A stretch of DNA of 5,981 nt from CAYZUE01 sp964481825 (GTDB taxonomy: Archaea > Hydrothermarchaeota > Hydrothermarchaeia > Hydrothermarchaeales > JALUUU01), in NCBI GenBank assembly GCA_964481825.1, contig CAYZUE010000065.1:1-5981 (forward strand), in the 5' to 3' direction. Below are positions 1 through 4,497 of the stretch, piece after piece. Under the pieces are notes generated by a model. That model saw only the letters and a program-made list of their open reading frames with translations. It did not search any database and was not told the origin of the DNA. Positions within the stretch are counted from its first letter, which is position 1; every line of letters starts with the position of its first letter. The translations under genes were made by a program, and so were the position numbers.

Positions 1-985
1 ATTTTTCTTGTAAAGGATACCGAAATAATTTATTAAATTTATCATTCTCATTATACATTTTATCATAATATTTTTTAAATTTTTCAAATCCAGTTTGGTC
101 TTCCTTGTTTGGTAAATCTAAACCATACGCAATTTTATATAATTTATTCTTTTCGATATAATAGGGCCAAATATCTGGATTTTTTATTTTACATTCTTTT
201 TGATATGCTATTACTTTTTTACACCCGTCTAATAATATTTTAGGCGAATAATAACATAAATTTGTTATACAAGGTTGTTGTATTTTTTCTAAAAATCGTA
301 ACTGTGATCCTATAGATGCATTAGTGCCATAACATAGCAAAGGATAATTATGTTTACCTATAGTTTGTACACCATAATGTTTCTTTTCTATGTTATAATC
401 CTTTATGTCAACCCGCTTTGTTCCTGCTTCTACAATGTTTAAATCAGTATCATCTAATAGCACCACAGGTGGTGAACCATCTACTAGTATTATATCTGCA
501 TTGGTTAATGTATACATCTTAAAAAATGTTGCATATTGTGGAGATGCACAGTCTGCAAGATCAGTATAATATTCGTATTCGCCGCTTTCAAAAAAATCTA
601 ATAAATTAAAATCTTTTATATAATGCTTTATGTTATGTTCTTGGCAAAATTTTATTGCTGAATCTACTTCCCGATCATTGAAATCATTATCATATTTAAA
701 TGTTAATGCGTGGAAAGGTATTTTTAATTTGCGTAACATTAAACATAAAAATTGAGAATCTATACCACCTGACAACTGAACTTCTATAGCTTTCACGCCG
801 CCGCCTACGCCGCCACAATATTCTTTTAAATCATCAATTAAATCTTGCCAACCAATAGAATTCTCTACAAACATATCAATGGATACTTGTTTATTTGTAA
901 AGTCAATACTCCAATAATCTTTATAAAATGATTTATAGCCTTTACTGTAATTTGGACTTAGAAGACCCATTAATAAGTTCTTCAT
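1..985 (-). CDS. PP-loop ATP-pyrophosphatase, asparagine synthetase-like (partial, C-terminus cut by window edge)
   Basis: I translated this by hand; the frame is open from 985 to base 1, so at least 328 residues are present and the C-terminus is missing. An adenylating PP-loop, SGGIDSQ, lies at about residues 72-78 after a beta strand (KAIEVQL), as in N-type ATP-pyrophosphatases such as AsnB, beta-lactam synthetase, QueC and GuaA. The following FHALTFKYDNDFNDREVDSA and the later ADIILVDGSPPVVLLDD resemble the asparagine-synthetase C-terminal domain best. There is no N-terminal glutaminase domain, only about 65 unassigned residues, so an external ammonia or amine source would be needed. By family it should adenylate a carboxylate or carbonyl; the substrate is unknown. 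An in-frame ATG at 1006 would add seven residues (MPHFLQT), and neither start has a clear Shine-Dalgarno site. The gene lies 35-56 bases after the speD-speE fusion, probably in the same leftward transcript. A glycine-rich GGVGGGV stretch just before the PP-loop is GC-rich and unusual. Confidence 0.75.
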   Translation of the reverse strand, partial: MKNLLMGLLSPNYSKGYKSFYKDYWSIDFTNKQVSIDMFVENSIGWQDLIDDLKEYCGGVGGGVKAIEVQLSGGIDSQFLCLMLRKLKIPFHALTFKYDNDFNDREVDSAIKFCQEHNIKHYIKDFNLLDFFESGEYEYYTDLADCASPQYATFFKMYTLTNADIILVDGSPPVVLLDDTDLNIVEAGTKRVDIKDYNIEKKHYGVQTIGKHNYPLLCYGTNASIGSQLRFLEKIQQPCITNLCYYSPKILLDGCKKVIAYQKECKIKNPDIWPYYIEKNKLYKIAYGLDLPNKEDQTGFEKFKKYYDKMYNENDKFNKLFRYPLQEK

Positions 986-1023
986 TGTCTGTAAAAAATG
1001 TGGCATAATATATTTATTAACTA

Positions 1024-1037
1024 GTGGCAATTGCCAC
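1024..1037. repeat. 14-bp perfect palindrome (hairpin) between speD-speE and the PP-loop gene
   Basis: GTGGCAATTGCCAC is a perfect inverted repeat. In the leftward transcript it begins three bases after the TAA stop of the fusion gene and can fold as a GTGGC/GCCAC stem with an AATT loop. No T-run follows, so it is not a standard intrinsic terminator. It could be an mRNA-stabilising or attenuating hairpin between cistrons, or an operator. Confidence 0.5.
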
Positions 1038-1040
1038 CTT

Positions 1041-2237
1041 TTATTTAAGAATAGATGATGCAAAATTCCAATTGCAACCAAAACTGGGGATAAACACATT
1101 CTCGCTTTTTACATTTCCGAAAGTTTCAGAAAGAACATCAAGCCATTTATTTACTTGCTCTGGTTCATAATCTTGACTCCCAACCTGCACAGTAATAACA
1201 CCATCAAGTTTTAATATTCTTTTTAAATTTTTCATATTTCTTATTATAAGATCAATACAAGTTTGATCTTGAAGAAGATCAATAAAAATTTTATCGTATT
1301 TTGAATCTTCTATAGATTTTATACTTTCAAAAGCATCTCCCCAAATACAATTAATTAAATTACTTTCAGTGACGTGGGTATTAACTGAACGATGATACAA
1401 AAACGCAACTTGGGCACTTGGCGGTATATTTCCAATTTTTGTAAAATGTTTTTTACAAGCTTCTACTACTTCTGAATCTAATTCGAACCAATCAATTGAA
1501 TCAAATCCTTTATATAAACATTCTCTTGCAACTCCTCCATCGCCACCACCGATTATTGCGGCACTAGAATTATTTAGATTAAGTGTTGTTGCTAAGCTAA
1601 CCATTGTACTGCTATAAAGATGTTCGTCGTTTTCAGCGACTTGAATTTCATTATCGATAAACAATGCTCTTCCAAATTCTTCTAGATCTAAAATTTCTAT
1701 AAACTGATCTTTTTTAGAAACAAAAGTATCAATGACCTCATTAACAACATAATATTTTTTTTGGCCAGGAGTATTATAAACATCTTCATAAAGACTTGCT
1801 GGTGACATTAAGAAAACTGACGAAAGACTCATAGAACTTCTTTCAAACTGTTTAACTACTATTCTTTCGTGCTCAATTTCTTTTTCAAATATATCTACTG
1901 CTACTGAAGGTGAGATATTTCCGCAAGTAAAAAAATCAAAACTTATTACATTTTTATCTGGAAAAGTATGAAGACTCATATGACTTTTTGCTAGTAGAGC
2001 AATCATAGTAAATCCGTGCGGTTTAAATTCATGTTGGGCAATATCAAGTATTTTTACTTCTGCAGTCTCTGCAATTTTGTAAACTATTTCTTTGAGGAAT
2101 GCCGGACTATAGTCCGGCATTACACCCAGAATGTCTAAAGTAATATGTTCTCCTACTTTTATCATATCTTTTAATTCTCTAACAATGCCTGCTCGATCTA
2201 AAAGATCTTTGCGAGTGCGGGTATCCAGTTTTTCCAT
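1041..2237 (-). CDS. speD-speE: Fused S-adenosylmethionine decarboxylase / spermidine synthase-type aminopropyltransferase
   Basis: This 398-residue protein joins two polyamine enzymes. Residues about 25-130 are a SpeD-type pyruvoyl AdoMet decarboxylase: GEHITLDILG at 29-38 matches the family's GxHxxxDxxG motif, and AKSHMSLHTFPD at 83-94 holds the expected self-cleavage site K84-S85 (the serine becomes the pyruvoyl group) and the proton donor H90. FTCG at 103-106 gives the catalytic C105. Residues about 158-398 are SpeE-like: an N-terminal beta part (FGRALFIDNEIQVAENDE), the nucleotide loop GGGDGGVAREC at 230-240, ELD at 252-254, GDAFE at 300-304 and YDKIFIDL at 314-321. Together they would turn AdoMet and a diamine into a triamine in the cytoplasm. 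The usual YHE and DSSDP-type aminopropyltransferase motifs are altered (YSS, DLLQDQ), so the acceptor amine may differ. M1 overlaps the GNAT gene by 59 bases; M25 (2165) would give a typical short SpeD N-terminus and no overlap. Neither start has a convincing Shine-Dalgarno site. Confidence 0.85.
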   Translation of the reverse strand: MEKLDTRTRKDLLDRAGIVRELKDMIKVGEHITLDILGVMPDYSPAFLKEIVYKIAETAEVKILDIAQHEFKPHGFTMIALLAKSHMSLHTFPDKNVISFDFFTCGNISPSVAVDIFEKEIEHERIVVKQFERSSMSLSSVFLMSPASLYEDVYNTPGQKKYYVVNEVIDTFVSKKDQFIEILDLEEFGRALFIDNEIQVAENDEHLYSSTMVSLATTLNLNNSSAAIIGGGDGGVARECLYKGFDSIDWFELDSEVVEACKKHFTKIGNIPPSAQVAFLYHRSVNTHVTESNLINCIWGDAFESIKSIEDSKYDKIFIDLLQDQTCIDLIIRNMKNLKRILKLDGVITVQVGSQDYEPEQVNKWLDVLSETFGNVKSENVFIPSFGCNWNFASSILK

Positions 2238-2697
2238 GGAAAATACTTTTCTTTACATAACAATTTGGACCGAATTCCATTCCTTCATCAAACCAGTCTG
2301 AGCATTTAACATAACCGGCTTTCTCATATGCAGGTAATGCGGTTTTACGAGGTATACTCCAACAAACTGATTTATTTTCTTGTTTTGCTTGCTTATCAAT
2401 TTGGTCAAACAATAATTGTGCTATACCTTTATTTCGATAATCTGGGTCAACCCATATTCCCCTACTTCTATATCTAATATCAGCGGTTGCAAAGCCACTA
2501 TTAACACCAATTATATTATCATTATCAAATACTGCCCAAAAGGATGGAACATATTTTTCATATATAGACATATCAGTACCACCAAGGAATTGCATACTGC
2601 TCATTGGACGAATTTCAGATTTTCGATTTGGCCAGAGTTGTTGTTTCCATACTTCTAATATGATATCAAAATCAACTTTATACGTTACAAATGCCAT
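2179..2697 (-). CDS. GNAT-family N-acetyltransferase
   Basis: This 172-residue protein has the GNAT fold signatures. The acetyl-CoA loop region is GIWVDPDYRNKGIAQLLFDQ at about 80-99, with motif A as RNKGIA. The C-terminal motif B is ALPAYEKAGYVK at 120-131, and a beta strand SFWAVFDNDNIIGVNSG lies at about 52-68. It should transfer acetyl from acetyl-CoA to an amine; the substrate cannot be read from the sequence. Lying directly upstream of the speD-speE fusion, it could acetylate a polyamine or a protein lysine, but this is inference. The ATG is two bases after the stop of the preceding gene (TAA-AA-ATG), so translation is probably coupled. The last 20 or so residues (after YVKKSIFHGK) overlap the start of speD-speE and look unlike the rest; they may be a tail acquired by read-through. 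Confidence 0.8.
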   Translation of the reverse strand: MAFVTYKVDFDIILEVWKQQLWPNRKSEIRPMSSMQFLGGTDMSIYEKYVPSFWAVFDNDNIIGVNSGFATADIRYRSRGIWVDPDYRNKGIAQLLFDQIDKQAKQENKSVCWSIPRKTALPAYEKAGYVKCSDWFDEGMEFGPNCYVKKSIFHGKTGYPHSQRSFRSSRHC

Positions 2698-2699
2698 TT

Positions 2700-3029
2700 T
2701 TAATCCGGATCCTTTTCCCGTTGAAATATTTCTTTAATACTCTTTACTCTATATCCCATTTGATCTTGTGAGAACATTTTTTCTTTCTTTCCTTTATGAT
2801 CTTCAGCCAACTTACTAAGAATAGCATCTTCTTTTGTTGCATATAATCGCTGTTTATGACGATTAAATTTACGCATAACAGTTTCACACCAAACAATATT
2901 TCTAGTAGCTATTAGGTGTTCTGATGTAGCATCATACGTGTATAAACGCACTGGCCGCCAAGCAAACCATTCATGCCAGTTTGTTATTCGGATATGTTTT
3001 TCTTCAGCAGTTTCTCGGTCCCATTTCAT
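2700..3029 (-). CDS. Conserved-type small phage protein of unknown function
   Basis: This gene encodes about 109 residues from the ATG at 3029. The frame also allows a TTG at 3035, but the ATG giving MKWDRETAEE is more likely. The segment WHEWFAWRPVRLYTYD, followed by IVWCETVMRKFNRH, resembles small hypothetical proteins common in tailed phages (the WFAW.PVRL...W.ETV.R pattern); no function is known to me. It is rich in charged and aromatic residues, with no signal peptide or membrane segment. It sits between the nuclease and acetyltransferase genes in the leftward unit, 64 bases after the nuclease stop and two bases before the acetyltransferase start. The family assignment rests on memory of the pattern, not on a search. 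Confidence 0.7.
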   Translation of the reverse strand: MKWDRETAEEKHIRITNWHEWFAWRPVRLYTYDATSEHLIATRNIVWCETVMRKFNRHKQRLYATKEDAILSKLAEDHKGKKEKMFSQDQMGYRVKSIKEIFQREKDPD

Positions 3030-3093
3030 AAGCAATAACCCAGTATAATAATACTTATCTGATTACTATTGTGATGATTCATAAAACATAATT

Positions 3094-3624
3094 TTATCTC
3101 TGTGAACGTTCTTTAACTAAACTTTTATTAGCCAACCAAAAAATATCAAAGTCCATCATAATCCAATCCTTGTAATATGCATAATGATAACTTGTAACTA
3201 AATGTACTTGCTGTCCTACCTTCCTAATTGATGCTTCTTTCTCAAACATTACAAACCGGCCCTTGCGATTAAACTTCATAATAAGCAAATTAAAATCGCC
3301 TTCATCGGCTGCTTCATATGTCTGCGCTATCCATTGGTCTAACAATGGAATATCGTTTGGACGTAGCAACGCATGGAACGGAAAATCAGCATAATGTTTA
3401 CATTCGACATTAAGTTTGCTCCAACCGTCAGGTGGAATTATATCACTTTTAAATCCTCTAATTTGTGCTTCATCTAAATGTTCTTTACGCACAGCATTTT
3501 TACCGCCGACAAACGCACCACTATAAGGAACTCGAGTAAAACTTTCATCATACAAATCAGAAAGGAAATTTGCAATTTCCCTTTCAAACGCTTTTCCTTT
3601 ATTTTTAGATTTTTTTCCTAACAT
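3094..3624 (-). CDS. PD-(D/E)XK nuclease, Holliday-junction resolvase-like
   Basis: This 176-residue protein begins with a basic stretch (KKSKNKGK) and then has the ordered PD-(D/E)XK residues. These are an acidic residue in the first helix (KAFEREIANFL, E14/E16), D61 in FKSDIIPP, and E74-x-K76 in LNVECKHY. The order, the spacing and the GKAFEREI opening resemble archaeal Hjc-type and phage resolvases, which cut branched DNA using a metal ion. In a T4-type phage this would help resolve recombination and replication intermediates before packaging, or cut host DNA. The C-terminal 100 residues, rich in aromatics (HYAYYKDW, FDIFWLANK), are not assigned. The ATG at 3624 is the first in frame and lies about 35 bases downstream of the predicted start site of the leftward sigma-70 promoter, with no obvious Shine-Dalgarno site. 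It is the first gene of the leftward unit. The exact resolvase subtype is uncertain. Confidence 0.7.
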   Translation of the reverse strand: MLGKKSKNKGKAFEREIANFLSDLYDESFTRVPYSGAFVGGKNAVRKEHLDEAQIRGFKSDIIPPDGWSKLNVECKHYADFPFHALLRPNDIPLLDQWIAQTYEAADEGDFNLLIMKFNRKGRFVMFEKEASIRKVGQQVHLVTSYHYAYYKDWIMMDFDIFWLANKSLVKERSQR

Positions 3625-3638
3625 TTACTATATTTCGG

Positions 3639-3667
3639 TTGACATAAAACTTCTATTAGTGTATTAT
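3639..3667 (+). promoter_or_regulatory. Rightward sigma-70 promoter (TTGACA-17-TATTAT)
   Basis: A perfect -35 (TTGACA, 3639-3644), a 17-base spacer and a near-consensus -10 (TATTAT, 3662-3667) predict a start near 3674. It would be read by unmodified host polymerase, as for early phage genes. It points into the small basic ORF at 3694 and the GC-raised region beyond. Its -10 overlaps the -10 of the opposing promoter. Confidence 0.75.
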
Positions 3668-3694
3668 TATATAGCAATTGAAATGAAAAGTCAA
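3666..3694 (-). promoter_or_regulatory. Leftward sigma-70 promoter (TTGACT-17-TATAAT)
   Basis: On the minus strand TTGACT (3694-3689), exactly 17 bases and a consensus TATAAT (3671-3666) predict a start near 3659. The transcript would have a leader of about 35 bases before the nuclease gene and would serve the whole leftward block. It faces and overlaps the rightward promoter, so the two should compete for polymerase. Confidence 0.8.
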
Positions 3695-3801
3695 TGAAAT
3701 TAATCCACCATAGGCACAGCAAGCAACAAGCAAAATTGGCACACAACCGTGGCAAAAACAAATTAAAAAATAAAAGCAAACGCAAACAATCCACTACATA
3801 A
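3694..3801 (+). CDS. Small highly basic protein, 35 residues, unknown function
   Basis: An ATG at 3694 opens 35 codons ending at TAA 3799-3801. The peptide begins MKLIHHRHSKQQAKLAHNRG and continues with alternating Lys/Asn. It has 9 Lys, 3 Arg and 4 His and no Asp or Glu, so it would be strongly cationic and could bind nucleic acid or an acidic host protein. The predicted start of the TTGACA-17-TATTAT promoter lies about 20 bases upstream, a normal leader for a first early gene, although the Shine-Dalgarno match is weak (GAAAAG). The local A/C-rich, T-poor composition could come from Lys/Gln/Asn codons or simply be biased noncoding sequence that happens to be open. I do not recognise the protein. 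Its position resembles the short host-takeover genes that tailed phages place behind strong early promoters. Confidence 0.4.
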   Translation: MKLIHHRHSKQQAKLAHNRGKNKLKNKSKRKQSTT

Positions 3802-3840
3802 TAACTTTACATTTTGGCTAATATCGGCAACTACATAGCA

Positions 3841-4150
3841 ACAATGTTTGATCGGGATACCTCGATCCGCTCTGAGTTGATTTCGTGTATATCACGTTTG
3901 GAAAGTAAACCCGGGTAGCTCCGGACAGATGAGCGAGTTGCATCGATATATAGGCTAAAATGATTGTGGCTCTGAGAAAAAAGCACCCACACACCTGTTA
4001 GATGTTACCAATAAGCACTAACACGGTCCCGTTGGTATAGAAGAATGAGGTAGGAAGTACAGGCTAACCGCTTCCGCACAAAATCCTCTTTATTGGATGG
4101 TGAAATACTCGAATAATAACACCAATTACTTCTCCCTCGCGGGAGAAGTA
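3841..4150 (+). ncRNA. Candidate structured noncoding RNA (orientation inferred)
   Basis: This stretch has no long ORF on either strand, yet its GC is about 46% over 3841-4080, well above sampled neighbouring stretches (23-35%). That contrast marks structured RNA in AT-rich genomes. Potential stems include 3850-3867 (7 bp closing an ATAC tetraloop, one G.T), CGTG/CACG at 3884-3894, and CGCTC near 3868-3872 with GAGCG near 3931-3935. Further ones are TACCAAT/GTTGGTA (4006-4012 with 4031-4037), GAGG/CCTC (4047-4050 with 4085-4088) enclosing GGAAG/CTTCC (4053-4057 with 4071-4075), and a final 10-bp hairpin at 4127-4150. It lies downstream of a strong rightward promoter. I find no tRNA, tmRNA, RNase P, hammerhead or intron core. 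Several tiny ORFs of 9-30 codons also occur in it, so a decayed gene or micro-ORF cluster is an alternative. Confidence 0.35.
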
Positions 4151-4189
4151 TGGCAAAAATATCTGAATAATAACTCAAAGAAAAAATAA
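4097..4189 (+). CDS. Possible 30-codon ORF with an internal repeated motif
   Basis: ATG at 4097 runs to TAA at 4187-4189. The peptide contains two copies of KY(S/L)NNN(T/S), 18 codons apart. At DNA level these are AAATACTCGAATAATAAC (4103-4120) and AAATATCTGAATAATAAC (4157-4174), where the Tyr codon change is synonymous. The hairpin at 4127-4150 sits between the copies and encodes YFSLAGEV. No Shine-Dalgarno site is clear. It may be a real small gene, or only an open frame across a hairpin flanked by repeats. Confidence 0.15.
   Translation: MVKYSNNNTNYFSLAGEVWQKYLNNNSKKK
4127..4150. repeat. 10-bp perfect hairpin, TCGC loop
   Basis: TACTTCTCCC (4127-4136), loop TCGC, GGGAGAAGTA (4141-4150) form a perfect GC-containing stem, the strongest hairpin in the gap. 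No T-run follows on either strand, so it is not a classical intrinsic terminator. It could end or protect the 3' end of a rightward RNA or of the leftward gp26/gp51 transcript. Confidence 0.65.
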
Positions 4190-4214
4190 GTTGAAATGAA
4201 ATGAAAACTTTTAC

Positions 4215-4232
4215 AATGCCTTTAAAGGCATT
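4215..4232. repeat. 18-bp perfect palindrome
   Basis: AATGCCTTTAAAGGCATT reads the same on both strands. It can be a protein-binding site or fold as AATGCC/GGCATT. It is part of a series of dyads downstream of the leftward gp51-position gene. Confidence 0.5.
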
Positions 4233-4236
4233 CCTA

Positions 4237-4261
4237 AAGTAGTACTAGAGTAGTACTACTT
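4237..4261. repeat. 10-bp perfect hairpin downstream of the gp51-position gene
   Basis: AAGTAGTACT (4237-4246), loop AGAGT, AGTACTACTT (4252-4261). The arms also make a direct repeat AGTAGTACT (4238-4246 and 4249-4257). It lies about 20 bases beyond the gp51-position stop codon. It probably marks the 3' end of the leftward late transcript, with stabilising or weak terminating function; no T-run follows. Confidence 0.55.
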
Positions 4262-4266
4262 ACGCA

Positions 4267-4285
4267 ATGACTCACTCTGAGTTAT
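4267..4285. repeat. Hairpin overlapping the stop codon of the gp51-position gene
   Basis: ATGACTCA, loop CTC, TGAGTTAT pair over 8 bp with one G.T. The TAA stop of the leftward gene (4284-4282) is inside the right arm. With the two dyads at 4215-4232 and 4237-4261 it makes three inverted repeats within 71 bases. Confidence 0.5.
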
Positions 4286-4497
4286 AATAACGCTAATCCG
4301 GATGACTTTGTCCTTTCTATATTAGAATTAATAATTTCCATAACTGTTGTTCGTTGATCAAAACTCAAAGACCATGCTTCGGTAAGAGATATACCACCAC
4401 GCATATACCAACAAATTTCAAACACTTGTTTTTCTATATCTCTTAATTCTTGTTGTAAGCTTTGCAAATATTTTAAAACTTCAGATTTGTCTTCCAT
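4282..4497 (-). CDS. Small gp51-position baseplate hub assembly / tail chaperone-like protein
   Basis: This gene encodes 71 residues from ATG 4497, whose A is the last base of the gp26-like TGA stop (TGATG). A TTG one codon upstream is a less likely start. The protein has a predicted helix (SEVLKYLQSLQQELRDIEKQVFEICW) followed by WYMRGGISLTEAWSLSFDQR and a helical C-terminus. That MRGGISLxEAWxLS pattern is familiar from small proteins next to gene 26 in T4-like phages, some labelled gp51 (hub assembly catalyst). T4 gp51 itself is far longer, so the label is positional. There is no Shine-Dalgarno site, so it should be translated by re-initiation after gp26, or as a -1 frameshift extension of it. 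By analogy with the G/T proteins of other tailed phages it may be a chaperone for the tape-measure protein. Its stop lies within a hairpin. Confidence 0.6.
   Translation of the reverse strand: MEDKSEVLKYLQSLQQELRDIEKQVFEICWYMRGGISLTEAWSLSFDQRTTVMEIINSNIERTKSSGLALL

Noticed and set aside
1011..1018. Minus-strand AATAAATA, a late-promoter-like octamer before the PP-loop gene
   Set aside because: It is in AT-rich sequence, and if real the start would fall near base 1004, too close to either candidate ATG to be convincing; no independent support.
2416..2658. Plus-strand 80-codon open frame
   Set aside because: It lies wholly antisense to the acetyltransferase, has no promoter or ribosome site, and its product has no recognisable features.
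3700..3830. A/C-rich tract considered as a CRISPR array or replication iterons
   Set aside because: No regularly spaced repeats; the bias is largely explained by Lys, Gln and Asn codons of the basic ORF.
3924..3940. Hammerhead-ribozyme-like ACAGATGAGCGAG
   Set aside because: The required CTGATGA and GAAA core elements are absent.
3902..3976. tRNA-like GGGTAGCTC followed by paired segments
   Set aside because: No acceptor stem, anticodon arm or GTTCGA-type T-loop can be placed around it.
3818..3994. Minus-strand 58-codon GTG-started frame across the GC-raised region
   Set aside because: No ribosome site and no recognisable protein; the stop-free stretch is explained by the higher GC.
3844..4040. 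Chain of plus-strand micro-ORFs (24, 9, 13 and 12 codons), some with starts next to the preceding stop
   Set aside because: They are in different frames, lack Shine-Dalgarno sites and show no common theme; ATGs beside stops are expected often by chance. Retained only as an alternative reading of the candidate RNA.
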